64,000 nucleotides of DNA from Neobacillus sp. FSL H8-0543 (GTDB lineage: Bacteria > Bacillota > Bacilli > Bacillales > Cytobacillaceae), in contig NZ_CP151943.1 in assembly GCF_038592905.1 (NCBI RefSeq), positions 3,670,501 through 3,734,500 of the forward strand, written 5' to 3'. Positions 8,270 to 16,118 of the stretch are shown piece by piece; positions within the stretch are counted from its first letter, which is position 1; each line of letters begins with the position of its first letter. The translations under genes were made by a program, and so were the position numbers. The notes beneath the pieces were generated by a model. It saw nothing but the letters and a program-made list of their open reading frames with translations. It had not been told where the DNA came from and did not search any database.

Positions 8270-8364
8270 ATTCTTCTTCAACTAACGGGTAGCAAGAATT
8301 ACAGAAAGTGATCGCTGCGGCGGTTTTTTTTCTTGTTGTACTAACGGGACAGTATTGTTCAATA
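8270..8364 (+). repeat. Intergenic element copy, full length
   Basis: TTCTTCTTCAACTAACGGGT and AGCAAGAATTAC, hairpin TCGCTGCGGCGG with T-run, then TTGTACTAACGGGACAG. The left arm is the best match to the inverted right arm TTAGTTGAAGAA seen elsewhere. Bases 8365-8598 after it hold no gene I can see. Confidence 0.9.
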
Positions 8365-8598
8365 ATCAAAGGGAAACATTGAGAAAAAATAGGTGGAAAG
8401 TATATGAATAATTACCCCCAATTGACACCGTTAGGGAATTGAGGAAGGAGTTAAAAATAATTTAATACAAAATTAGTGAAATGATTCTTTTCTTCACTGG
8501 CAATGCTGGTATCTTATAATTATATTAATCGTCCCTTTGTTAATACTAGAATTTGAAACAGGATATTGCAAAATAACAGGAAATAGGAGGTATGAAAT

Positions 8599-9036
8599 TT
8601 GAAGATCCAAAGAATAGATCATGTGGGTGTAATCGTAAATGATCTCTCTGCCGCTAAAGAGTTTTTTCTCGATTTTGGACTTGAGGTGAAAGGGGAATGG
8701 GAAATGGAAGGAGAGTTGATGGGATATGCAGTTGGGCTTAATGACGTTAAAGTAGCGTGTGTAGGATTGGGAATGCCAGACGGTCAGACATGGATAGAGC
8801 TAATCAAATTTTATACGCCGTCAGATGAAAAAGATATTCAGCAACCCTTTGCAAATACACTGGGTATCCGACATATTGCATTTACTGTTGAAGATATTGA
8901 AGCTGTTGTTGCCAAATTGAAAAAGAAGGGTACGGAAATCTTTAGTGAGATACAGCAATATGAAGAAAGTTATAAATTATGCTACGTTCGTGGTCCAGAG
9001 GGAATTATTTTGGAGCTGGCTGAGGAAATCAAATAA
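8599..9036 (+). CDS. VOC (glyoxalase/bleomycin-resistance fold) protein
   Basis: A 145-residue VOC protein with two beta-alpha-beta-beta-beta modules. Likely metal ligands are in RIDHVGVIV (His8), MDGQ/WIELIKF, IRHIAFTV and GIILELAEE. The TTG start follows AGGAGGTATGAAAT at normal spacing; an earlier ATG is out of frame. Methylmalonyl-CoA epimerase-like members have this length and two-module layout, but no pathway genes are adjacent, so only the fold is assigned. Confidence 0.88.
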   Translation: MKIQRIDHVGVIVNDLSAAKEFFLDFGLEVKGEWEMEGELMGYAVGLNDVKVACVGLGMPDGQTWIELIKFYTPSDEKDIQQPFANTLGIRHIAFTVEDIEAVVAKLKKKGTEIFSEIQQYEESYKLCYVRGPEGIILELAEEIK

Positions 9037-9088
9037 GTAATGTTAATTAAAATGAAAGTACGACTCTTTGTTACTTTCTATTTTTTTA

Positions 9089-9165
9089 GTTTGTGAAGAA
9101 ATGTACTTCAACTAACGGGTAGCAATAGTGAAAAGGGCAGCGTATATCCGTTGCCTTTCTCACTA
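9089..9165 (+). repeat. Intergenic element, left half, bounding the recombinase unit
   Basis: TTTGTGAAGAAATGTACTTC, AACTAACGGGTAGCAATAGTG, then hairpin GGCAGCGTATATCCGTTGCC. It adjoins the recombinase 3-prime end; a diverged equivalent stands beside the second copy. Confidence 0.88.
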
Positions 9166-9170
9166 CATCT

Positions 9171-10009
9171 TTAAAAATACTTTCTATAAAATTCTCTTCT
9201 AATGCTGCCACTTAACTGAGCATAAATCCTAGTGGTCTCGCTTTTTTCGTGCCCTAGTAGACTTTGAATAACATCAATCGGAGCTCCGTTGTTTAAAAGG
9301 TGGGTAGCATAGCTATGGCGTAGTTGATGTGGATGGATTTCTTTGTTGATCCCTGCTCGATTTGATATTCGCTTTATGATGTACCTCATCTGTCCAATAC
9401 TCATTCTATGTGGGTACCGTTCAGTAACAAAAATAGCGGGATCTTTATCCTGGCGAAGGTCTAAATATCGCTTGGGCCAGATTTCACACCGTATATTAAA
9501 GTAGACCTCTCTTTCCTTATCACCCTTCCCAAGCACAATTGCAGAACGATTGGACCAATTAATACGATTTTTATCAAGAGAAACAATTTCGCCTATTCTA
9601 CATCCTGTTGAAAACATAAATTCAAATAATCCTTTTCCAATGGAGTAAAACACGCTTCCCTCAAATGTTCAATTTCTCTCTCTGTCAAAAACTTTGGAAT
9701 CCGTTTTCCTTGTTTAGGTTCTTTGATTTTGGCAGTTGGATTTTTGGGTATATGCCCTTCCTCGTGGGACCAACGAAATATCGATTTAATGAATCGAATT
9801 CGGTGGGCCAAACTTGACGGCTTTAAGTGTTCACTGGATTTTGCTAAATACCTTTTCAGTTGATCTGTCGTTAATGATCCAATATCCACATCGCTAAAGT
9901 GTTGAATAAGTAGCTTAGATTGTAATCTATATGCTTTTAATGTCTGTGGAGAAAATCCTTCAATTCTTTTATCCGATTCATATAATTCCCAGGCTTTTGA
10001 TAATAACAA
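9171..10009 (-). pseudogene. Tyrosine recombinase (phage integrase family), frameshifted, copy 1
   Basis: Together the two frames encode about 280 residues of an XerC/D-sized tyrosine recombinase. The N-terminal SAM-like DNA-binding domain starts from TTG at 10009 behind AAGGAGGAGTTAT. The catalytic domain keeps TGCRIGEI (Arg), HPHQLRHSYATHLL (His-x-x-Arg), LLGHEKSETTRIYAQ (His and Tyr). The frame breaks near 9631-9640: GGAAAAGG here, where the second copy has GGAAAAAGC, a one-base deletion. Unless the sequence is wrong at this run, no full enzyme is made. The gene and flanks lie between element halves, and a second decayed copy is at 13126-13895. It lacks the long extra helix insertion expected of IntI. 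Confidence 0.9.
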
Positions 10010-10080
10010 AATAACTCCTCCTTATCGGTTATATTAGAGGAATTATTGCCTTGATTATAGAAATAGAAACATTTGGGTAT

Positions 10081-10114
10081 TGAAATAACGAAGCAGGTTA
10101 ATTCAAGAAGAACG
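10081..10114 (+). repeat. Intergenic element, right half
   Basis: TGAAATAACGAAGCAGGTTA followed by ATTCAAGAAGAA, closing the recombinase unit on its other side. Confidence 0.8.
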
Positions 10115-10159
10115 TCGAATTGTGCTATTTTCATCGCAAGAAACAAGAAAGATAACCAA

Positions 10160-10233
10160 TAAATTTATTAAACAAACGGGTGCGGTTTTTCAATGGAGAT
10201 CGCTTTTCTTCTTTAAGTAACATTGCAGGTTAG
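10160..10233 (+). repeat. Intergenic element copy, interrupted by intron
   Basis: TTTATTAAACAAACGGGTGC, hairpin GGAGATCGCTTTTCTTC, then AAGTAACATTGCAGGTTAGT. The right arm stops where the group II intron begins. Confidence 0.85.
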
Positions 10234-11064
10234 TAAGAATCAAATGACGGGGTAACGCCCTGAAGGGTTCTCTCTTAGTCGAATAGCACTGGATTTGGAA
10301 AGAATGATAGTGTTATAAGCTCGGCGAAAAGGCGTAAAAATTTGCCGTAACAGGTTAAGCTGACGAAAGCCTACCCGATGGGGTGGCGTAAATCATGATG
10401 CTTGAGTAGAAAGAATATGGTGAGAATGCGAATAAACCTAAAAGAAATGGTTAAGCTGACGAACTTCTGAATGTACGGGTCTACACCTGCGACACATAGA
10501 AATGTGTATATCACCAAATTGTGAGGTTAGATGTGGATGAGTAAGACTAACTAATATGAAAATCCAAGATACGTTACAGGCGTATGAATGCTAACAGGAT
10601 TACAGGAAGCACCTAAGTTCATTCTATAATAGATATAATTCAACGTTGTAAGCTGATAACGTGGAGGGCTTACTCCCGAAGAAACGTTGACAAGGAAAGC
10701 AATTATGACATTAGTAATTGTATAACTTGTCTTTATATCAGTGAAAGTGGTGGCACAGTACCAATGAAAGGTCTAATCAGCCTGGAGGGATAGCCACTAG
10801 ACCAAGGAAGAATCATTTAATCATGCAAGGCAAATCTTTATCGGTTAATAAGGTTCTTGTGAGACTAATAGAGGTTCACCTCCTACGGGAGGCACCGACT
10901 TATTAAAACGGAGGAATTGGGACATGGATGGGGCTACGAATTCAGAAGTGTTGATGATTAAATCAAATTGGATTAGTTGGAACGCCGTATGAGATGAAAG
11001 TCTCATGTACGGTGTGAACAGGGAGAAAAGGGAGCGATAATCTCAAACCCTTACCTATCTATAT
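10234..11064 (+). mobile_element. Group II intron without reverse transcriptase (bacterial class B-like)
   Basis: About 830 bases of structured RNA sequence. The domain V hairpin at about 10980-11018 is AACGCCGTATGAGATGAAAG followed by TCTCATGTACGGTGTGAA, and a domain VI-like stem with GGGAGCGATAATCTC ends at ACCTATCTAT near 11062. The domain I region (GGTGAGAATGCGAATAAACC, AAAAGAAATGGTTAAGCTGA) resembles class B introns of bacilli. Around 10800-10830 GGAAGAATCATTTAATCATG resembles the usual start of the intron protein, but only about 20 codons follow before a stop; the protein is missing. The 5-prime GTGCG end is not obvious, so that boundary is approximate. Splicing would need a protein in trans. 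Confidence 0.82.
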
Positions 11065-11069
11065 AAAGA

Positions 11070-11133
11070 AAAGAGGAATTTTATTATGCTGTGTAGAATT
11101 TTTCAAAGCAAAGGATAAAAATTCCTTTTTTTA
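11070..11133 (+). terminator. Possible terminator-like hairpin
   Basis: AAAGAGGAATTTTA pairs loosely with ATAAAAATTCCTTTTTTT across a wide loop. The T-run is good, the loop is unusually long. Confidence 0.35.
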
Positions 11134-11145
11134 GGGGGGATATTA

Positions 11146-11331
11146 GTGAATTTCTTGGTTAGTGTTATAGCAATCTGTTGTGGGTCTTGGATGTCCATTT
11201 ATTTATATGGGTTATATGCAACACAATCAGCAAAATATAATCACGGTCTCATAATATTTCCATTATTACTGTTATCTATTGTCATCTACTGTGTTTATTC
11301 AGAAACAAAAAAAATTGAAAAAAATAAGTAA
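11146..11331 (+). CDS. Small two-helix membrane protein (61 aa)
   Basis: The GTG start follows AGGGGGGATATTA. Two hydrophobic helices (NFLVSVIAICCGSWMSIYLY and GLIIFPLLLLSIVIYCVY) end in a basic tail EKNK. It lies between the intron and an intergenic element. Function unknown. Confidence 0.65.
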   Translation: MNFLVSVIAICCGSWMSIYLYGLYATQSAKYNHGLIIFPLLLLSIVIYCVYSETKKIEKNK

Positions 11332-11378
11332 AGTTAATTACTATGTTTATGCCTAACTTCAGCATACCTTTTACAATG

Positions 11379-11487
11379 TTTGTGAAGAAAAACACTTAAA
11401 CAACCAGGTGCTAGGGTTAAAGATGGGGTTGTGGCGGCAGCTCCTTTTTTTGTTGATCAACTAACGGTGCAGTTTAGGTCAAGAAGG
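11379..11487 (+). repeat. Intergenic element copy, full length
   Basis: TTTGTGAAGAAAAACACTTA, AACAACCAGGTGC, hairpin GGGGTTGTGGCGGCAGCTCC with T-run, then GATCAACTAACGGTGCAG and TTTAGGTCAAGAAGG. Confidence 0.9.
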
Positions 11488-11546
11488 TATGGGGCAAAAC
11501 AACGGAGAATTAATACCTTAATATTTATAAAAAGTAGGTGTTATTA

Positions 11547-11909
11547 TTGTCTCAATCAGCTGTACAATGGAGTACATTTATAAAGGAAATTATTAAGTAT
11601 CGTAAAATATGGACAATTAAGGACGATGGTGGTATTCCAACTTCAACAAATATTGACGGTGAGACATCAATGCCTTTTTGGTCTTTAAAATTAAGGGCAG
11701 AAAAAATTACTGAAAATGTTCCTGCTTATAGTGGATTCCAGCTATATGAAATTAAATTTGATGATTTTCTTAATCGATGGTTAAAAGGTCTGGAGAAAGA
11801 TGGATTATATTTGGGAGTAAATTGGAGTGGCAAGCGGGCAACAGGTTATGATATGAAGCCAAAAGAGGTTTTGGAACGTATTCAATATGAACTCAGTTTA
11901 ATTGATTAA
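11547..11909 (+). CDS. DUF2750 family protein (intact copy)
   Basis: From the TTG at 11547 the product is 120 residues: SQSAVQWSTFIKEIIKYRK, WTIKDDGGIPTS, SMPFWSLKLRAEKITENVPA, then a C-terminal part with WLKGL, LGVNWSGKRATGYDMKP and VLERIQYELSLID. This is the DUF2750 pattern. AAGTAGGTG sits 6-9 bases upstream; a GTG at 11538 overlaps it, and the truncated paralog at 33173 also begins at the equivalent TTG. Function unknown; the family often sits near toxin-immunity-like genes. Two other copies in this window are broken. Confidence 0.88.
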   Translation: MSQSAVQWSTFIKEIIKYRKIWTIKDDGGIPTSTNIDGETSMPFWSLKLRAEKITENVPAYSGFQLYEIKFDDFLNRWLKGLEKDGLYLGVNWSGKRATGYDMKPKEVLERIQYELSLID

Positions 11910-11913
11910 CCTT

Positions 11914-12000
11914 ATTCAACTAATAGGTGCAAGAGTTGAAAATCCCGCTGCCTTAATGGTGGCTTTTTCTTATTGAGCTAACGATGCAGTTTAGTTTAAG
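11914..12000 (+). repeat. Intergenic element copy
   Basis: ATTCAACTAATAGGTGC, CCGCTGCC hairpin, GAGCTAACGATGCAGTTTAG. Same as 951-1040 until the right core. Confidence 0.88.
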
Positions 12001-12081
12001 TAATTGTTAACACACAAATATATTTTTATAAAGGAAAAAAAGGTTAGACAAACATTAGATAATATGCATTTCCTACTTAGG

Positions 12082-12203
12082 GTGTGAAGAAATTAACTAA
12101 AACTAAATGGGTACGATTGTTGAACAATGGTAATCGCCTTTTCTTCTTGAACTAACCTGCACCTTTTCTTCTTGAAGTAAAGGTGCAGGTTAGTGTAAGA
12201 AGG
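12082..12203 (+). repeat. Intergenic element with a doubled right core
   Basis: GTGAAGAAATTAACTAAAAC, AAATGGGTACGATTG, hairpin, then TTCTTCTTGAACTAACCTGC directly followed by TTCTTCTTGAAGTAAAGGTG and CAGGTTAGTGTAAGAAGG. The two right-core versions are adjacent, one in the reverse sense at the spacer. Confidence 0.85.
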
Positions 12204-12258
12204 ATTTGTTATATTTTGTAGCGAATTTAGTAATCTAAAAAGTTAAGGAGACTACATT

Positions 12259-12678
12259 TTGAAATCCCTAGAAATAGCTCAATTAATTGATTTAGATGAT
12301 ATAGTGAAAATTGATAAACAAGTAATCGGTAACAATTGCAGGTGTGAATATATTAGGAAAGCCATTGAAGAAGAGAGATGTATAGTTGCTAATGATAAGA
12401 ATCTTATCGTTGGTTTTTTAATATTTGATACTCATTTCTTTGGTTGTAGCTTTATTTCACTGATAATTGTTAGACCAACTGAAAGACGTAAAGGATACGC
12501 TACATCGCTTATTGAGTATTTTATAAACATCTCGCCAACAAAGAAAATTTTCTCTTCAACCAATAAATCAAATCAAAGAATGCAAGAAGTTTTTAAAGCA
12601 AATGGATTCATACAAAGTGGTTTTATTGAAAATTTAGATGAAGGAGACCCAGAGATAATATACTTTAAATCTAAATAA
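12259..12678 (+). CDS. GNAT family N-acetyltransferase
   Basis: A 139-residue acetyltransferase with TTG start behind AAGGAGACTACATT. The acetyl-CoA loop is VRPTERRKGYATSLIEYF (R-R-K-G-Y-A), and MQEVFKANGFIQSGFIENLD is the usual end of the fold. RimI-like in size, but the acceptor is unknown. Bounded by intergenic elements. Confidence 0.88.
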   Translation: MKSLEIAQLIDLDDIVKIDKQVIGNNCRCEYIRKAIEEERCIVANDKNLIVGFLIFDTHFFGCSFISLIIVRPTERRKGYATSLIEYFINISPTKKIFSSTNKSNQRMQEVFKANGFIQSGFIENLDEGDPEIIYFKSK

Positions 12679-12679
12679 G

Positions 12680-12756
12680 TTCTTGTTGAACTAACGGGTG
12701 CATATCTACAAAAAGCAGCAGATATGCTTTTCACTAATGTGGCAAGTTTGTTTTGC
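12680..12756 (+). repeat. Intergenic element copy
   Basis: TTCTTGTTGAACTAACGGGT-GC, hairpin CATATCTAC...GCAGATATG, then CACTAATGTGGCAAGTTTG. Confidence 0.85.
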
Positions 12757-12815
12757 TAATCTAAGAATAAGGGAGCATTTGGTAAAAACCTAAATTGTTA
12801 AGGAAGAGGAAAAAA

Positions 12816-13016
12816 TTGAAATGTTCTAAATGCAATAAAGAAAATAATAGCTACTTAACAAAATGTAAATATTGCGGCAATAGATTTTTACCTTTAGAAA
12901 CAAATAGAACAGAATTGAAGTATTGTGAATGTGGTTGTCCAGTTCCATTAACAAAGGGAAAAGGATATTGTGTAAATTGTAAAGAAGAAGTATCTAGTTT
13001 TGAACTTTTGAATTAG
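12816..13016 (+). CDS. Double zinc-ribbon protein (66 aa)
   Basis: Four Cys pairs are visible: CSKCNKEN, CKYCGNRF, CECGCPVP and CVNCKEE, giving two zinc ribbons. The TTG at 12816 follows AGGAAGAGGAAAA; an earlier in-frame TTG at 12795 would put that ribosome site inside the gene, so the later start is chosen. Could bind nucleic acid or a protein partner; no further assignment. Confidence 0.7.
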   Translation: MKCSKCNKENNSYLTKCKYCGNRFLPLETNRTELKYCECGCPVPLTKGKGYCVNCKEEVSSFELLN

Positions 13017-13048
13017 TATGAGAGGTTTTCTTATGTTCTTTAACACTA

Positions 13049-13110
13049 TGGAACAAGAGTTGAAGTAGTTTTTCTATTCTCATTAAGCTAAAGTGAGCAG
13101 TAGTGAAAAG
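13049..13110 (+). repeat. Intergenic element, degenerate, bounding recombinase copy 2
   Basis: AACACTATGGAACAAGAGTTGAAG, then CATTAAGCTAAAGTGAGCAG-TAGTGAAAAGG, which aligns with the left boundary of recombinase copy 1. Confidence 0.6.
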
Positions 13111-13125
13111 GCAGCGGAGCATCCG

Positions 13126-13895
13126 TTGTGGTTTCGCTTTTTTCGTGCCCAAGTAAACTTTGAATAACATCAATGGGAGCTCCGTTGTTCAATAGGTATG
13201 TGGCGTAGTTGTTGTGGATGGATTTCTTTGTTGATCGCTGCACGACTTGATATTCGTTTTATGATGTACCTTATCTGTGCAATACTCATTTTGTGTGGCT
13301 GCCTTTCGGTAACAAAAATAGCTGGGTCTTTATCCTGGCGAAGGTCTAAGTATCGTTTGAGCCAGATTTCACACCGTATATTAAAATAGACCTCCCTTTC
13401 TTTATCTCCCTTTCCAAGGACAACATCAGAACGATTTGACCAATTAATACAATTCTTTTCAAGAGAAACAATTTCACCTATTCTACAACCTGTTTAAAAC
13501 ATAAATTCGAATAATGCTTTTTCCATTGGAGTAAAACAGGCTTCCCTCAAATGTTCAATTTCTTTTTCCGTTAGGAATTTTGGAATCCGTATTCCTTGTT
13601 TAGATTCTTTGATTTTCACAGCTGTATTTTTGGGTATATTACCTTCCTCGTGTGACTAACGAAATATCGATTTAATGAATCGAATTCGATGAGATAAACT
13701 TGATGGCTATAGGTGTTCACTGGATTTTGCTAAGTATTCCTTCAACTGTTCAGTCGTCACAGATTCAATATTCACATCATTAATGTGTTGGATAAGTAGC
13801 TTAGATTGGAGCCTATACGCTTTTAATGTCTGAGGAGAGAATCCTTCAATCCTTTTATCGGATTCATAAAGTTCCTAGGCTTTTGATAATAACAA
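13126..13895 (-). pseudogene. Tyrosine recombinase, decayed copy 2
   Basis: DNA similar throughout to 9230-10009. It lacks the last codons of copy 1 (including the catalytic Tyr region) and has several in-frame stops, for example TTTTAAACA where copy 1 reads TTTTCAACA, and TAG replacing the Trp codon at the seventh position. It keeps the frame at the site where copy 1 is shifted (GGAAAAAGC). Both promoter-side flanks share the same AT-rich stretch up to a right core. A dead paralog from an older duplication. Confidence 0.88.
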
Positions 13896-13965
13896 AATAA
13901 TTCCTCCTTATCGGTTATTTTAGAGGAATTATTGCCTTGATTATGGAAATGAAAAAGTTAGGTAT

Positions 13966-13991
13966 TGAACTATCTGGCAGGTTAGTGAAAT
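13966..13991 (+). repeat. Intergenic element, right half
   Basis: GAACTATCTGGCAGGTTAGTG closes recombinase copy 2. Confidence 0.7.
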
Positions 13992-14053
13992 AAAGCAATC
14001 CTTGTTATTTTGTTATAATGGAAATAAAATCTTAACTATTATTAGGAGATAAA

Positions 14054-14437
14054 ATGTTTGCGAAAATTAAGGTTTGGGCTAGGAATTTAAAACGACAGAT
14101 ATTTATTCTTTATTTTGCTTGTAAGGATTCAAGAGTACCTTGGTACGCTAAAGTATTTACGGCTTCTGTGGTCGCTTATGCGTTCAGTCCGATTGACCTC
14201 ATACCAGATTTTATACCCATTCTTGGCTTTTTAGATGATGTAATTATCCTTCCGTTAGGGATAATGTTTGCATTGAAGATGATTCCGAAAGATGTATTAT
14301 CTGACTGTGAAACTAAGGCAGAAGAAATGATGAAAAACGGTAAGCCGAAGAATTGGATAGTAGGTTCAATAATAGTATTGATTTGGGGTTTAATTACAAT
14401 ATGGGCTATTATAAAAATTTATAGCTTCTTCAGCTAA
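14054..14437 (+). CDS. YkvA family (DUF1232) membrane protein
   Basis: A 127-residue protein with the DUF1232 signature: DSRVPWYAKVFTASVVAYAF, then SPIDLIPDFIPILGFLDD. A C-terminal membrane helix (WIVGSIIVLIWGLITIWAII) follows. ATTAGGAGATAAA precedes the ATG. The final codons TTC TTC AGC TAA are the left arm of the next intergenic element, so the element carries the stop, as for the amidase. Function unknown. Confidence 0.92.
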   Translation: MFAKIKVWARNLKRQIFILYFACKDSRVPWYAKVFTASVVAYAFSPIDLIPDFIPILGFLDDVIILPLGIMFALKMIPKDVLSDCETKAEEMMKNGKPKNWIVGSIIVLIWGLITIWAIIKIYSFFS

Positions 14438-14519
14438 CGATGGGCGATAGTTTAAGATCACCAGCTGCTTCGGCGGCTTTTTTTCTTGTTCCACTAACGG
14501 GCAGTAATTTTGAAGTAGC
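14424..14519 (+). repeat. Intergenic element copy overlapping the YkvA stop
   Basis: CTTCTTCAGCTAACGATGGGC, TAGTTTAAGATC, hairpin AGCTGCTTCGGCGGCT with T-run, then TTCCACTAACGGGCAG-TAATTTTGAAG. Confidence 0.88.
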
Positions 14520-14688
14520 TTGGCAATCAGCTTTAGCCATAACTGATACCACAGTTATAATTTTAAATGAGATAGATGTATTTGATTGTAGTGATTTTAA
14601 TATTATTGTACGCTCAACCCTAAATCAACAAGTGTCCTTTTACTTATTAAATATTAACCAAAAAGGATCATCTAGTACAGCTGGATAA
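14520..14688 (+). other. Possible gene fragment, unrecognised
   Basis: The frame through TDTTVIILNEIDVFDCSDFN and TLNQQVSFYLLN has protein-like composition, but its open 5-prime end lies in an intergenic element and no start with ribosome site exists. It may be a 3-prime remnant or chance. Confidence 0.25.
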
Positions 14689-14745
14689 AAAACATGGGAA
14701 TAGTTAACAATTATCCTAAAAGGACGTGTCCTAGAGGGGATAAGG

Positions 14746-14892
14746 TTGGTCGTTAAAAGAGCAAATATCACAGTAGATCCAGAAGTATTCGATGAGTTTT
14801 ATAAATACGCAGCTAAAAAGGGAATTAAGTTTTCGACCTGGGTACAAGTTTAAACGGAAGAATTCGTTGAGGAAGAAAGGCTGATGGAATAA
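14746..14892 (+). pseudogene. Ribbon-helix-helix-like protein with in-frame stop
   Basis: From TTG at 14746, behind AGAGGGGATAAGG, the frame reads VKRANITVDPEVFDEFYKYA, KKGIKFSTWVQV, then TAA at 14851, and continues in frame as TEEFVEEERLMEE to TAA at 14890. The first part has the beta strand then two helices of a MetJ/Arc/CopG fold; the tail after the stop reads as its natural end. A 35-residue truncated product is possible. Confidence 0.6.
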
Positions 14893-14897
14893 TTACG

Positions 14898-14934
14898 CAA
14901 AAAGCGCTCATAAATTTGAGTGCCTTTTTCTTTG
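14898..14934 (+). terminator. Intrinsic terminator
   Basis: AAAAAGCGCTCA pairs with TGAGTGCCTTTTT across TAAATT. Confidence 0.75.
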
Positions 14935-15041
14935 TGGAAATAAAAATTAACTTTTCTCCACATTACAGTGATACTTGTCCAAACATAAAAGTTTCTTAAG
15001 AATAATTTAAAGTATTCCAGGGTAAAGGGGGGAATTAAACA

Positions 15042-15350
15042 ATGAGTCGAAAAAGTGATCGTTCCAGAAATAATCGTAGCGAAGATGTACGTAGTGACGT
15101 TGATGTAGATGTTGATTTTGATTCTAGAAACAGAAATGAAGCAGAAAATGATACTGATGTTAGACTAAAAGATCAAAACAAAAATATGGCAAGAGCAACT
15201 CTTAATAATAGTGGAAATTCAAGAATCGATATTGACATTAAAGTTGATAGTGAATCTCGTGTTAAAGTACGTTCAAGATCTGAAGCTGATTCTGATCAGG
15301 AGCAAGAACAAGAACAAGAACAGGAAAATGAGCGTAGAAGACGTAGTTAG
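15042..15350 (+). CDS. Low-complexity acidic/Arg protein with Gln-Glu tail
   Basis: A 102-residue hydrophilic protein. It has an N-terminal Ser/Arg/Asn segment, alternating Asp-Val (SDVDVDVDFDSR), an NNSGNSRIDIDIKVDSESR block, then SEADSDQEQEQEQEQE and Arg residues. A paralog with the same block order is at 48978-49295. The ATG follows GGGGGGAATTAAACA and a terminator follows. Composition suggests a spore-surface or matrix protein of bacilli, but I cannot name it. Confidence 0.8.
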   Translation: MSRKSDRSRNNRSEDVRSDVDVDVDFDSRNRNEAENDTDVRLKDQNKNMARATLNNSGNSRIDIDIKVDSESRVKVRSRSEADSDQEQEQEQEQENERRRRS

Positions 15351-15365
15351 TTAATAGCCTTAAAT

Positions 15366-15415
15366 AGGGGTACTGATTCTAGGGATACTAGCCTCTGGTA
15401 CCCCCTTTGTTTTGG
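15366..15415 (+). terminator. Intrinsic terminator
   Basis: AGGGGTAC pairs with GTACCCCCTTT; the loop contains a small secondary stem. Confidence 0.65.
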
Positions 15416-15588
15416 AGAATTATTTAGCCTCGTTTTTTTGAATAGCTATTTACGTCGTACTTGTATTTACTACTCTCCATAAATGTTTACAAATGTTGAT
15501 TTAGCAACGTTTATGGATAAGTTGAACACATGGAAGAAAATGCGACGTAAGCAAAGTGTGAAAAATCAGGGTAAATTCACACTGTTTT

Positions 15589-15680
15589 ATCACGCTAACA
15601 GGTGCAAGAGTTGAAGATCTGGGCTGTCGTTGAGGCAGCTTTTTCTTATTCTGCTCTAACGGTCAGTTAAGTTGAACAAG
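15589..15680 (+). repeat. Intergenic element copy
   Basis: CACGCTAACAGGTGC-AAGAGTTGAAG, hairpin GGGCTGTCGTTGAGGCAGCT with T-run, then TGCTCTAACGGTCAGTTAAG and TTGAACAAG. Confidence 0.85.
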
Positions 15681-15767
15681 ATTTATATTCCATTCAAAGA
15701 ATATTTAATTATAAATCCTGCAAGATAAAACGGGAATTTCGTGAATAAACTATTTGCAAAAAATTAA

Positions 15768-15920
15768 ATGCTTAAGTCATCTAATTTTACAACAGCAGAT
15801 CTATTGGCAGGGTATAGAATCTTATCATCTAAAGATGGCATAGTGATAAACTATAAAGAAGGTATTGGTAGTATAAAAATTTCGCCGAGAGATAAATCTA
15901 TATTCATATCTGAATTTTAA
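15768..15920 (+). CDS. Short uncharacterised open frame (50 aa)
   Basis: MLKSSNFTTADLLAGYRI begins a protein-like frame ending KISPRDKSIFISEF. There is no good ribosome site, so it may be the 3-prime remnant of a longer gene. A terminator follows at 15962. Confidence 0.3.
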   Translation: MLKSSNFTTADLLAGYRILSSKDGIVINYKEGIGSIKISPRDKSIFISEF

Positions 15921-15961
15921 AAAAGGATTCCAAATGTGAAGACCAGAGATTGATTAATATT

Positions 15962-15995
15962 AAAACGCCGAACTTCATTGTTCAGCGTTTTTTCT
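15962..15995 (+). terminator. Intrinsic terminator
   Basis: AAAACGCCGAAC pairs with GTTCAGCGTTTTTT across a short loop. Confidence 0.75.
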
Positions 15996-16118
15996 AATTT
16001 TAAATATCAACATTAAACTTTAACAGAGCCAATAAATTAAAAAGAAAATAGAAGCGTCGGTTGACACTTCTATACACTAAAGAAGTAGTGTGTTTTGTTC
16101 TGTGATTCTTTTACAAGG

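Noticed and set aside
9171..10009. Recombinase as an IntI-type integron integrase
   Set aside because: At about 280 residues it is XerC/D-sized and shows no long insertion between the catalytic boxes, so the integron comparison rests on the sites, not on this protein's subtype.
14440..14688. Full 82-codon open frame from 14440
   Set aside because: Its first third is the intergenic element (hairpin and right core); only the later part could be a gene fragment.
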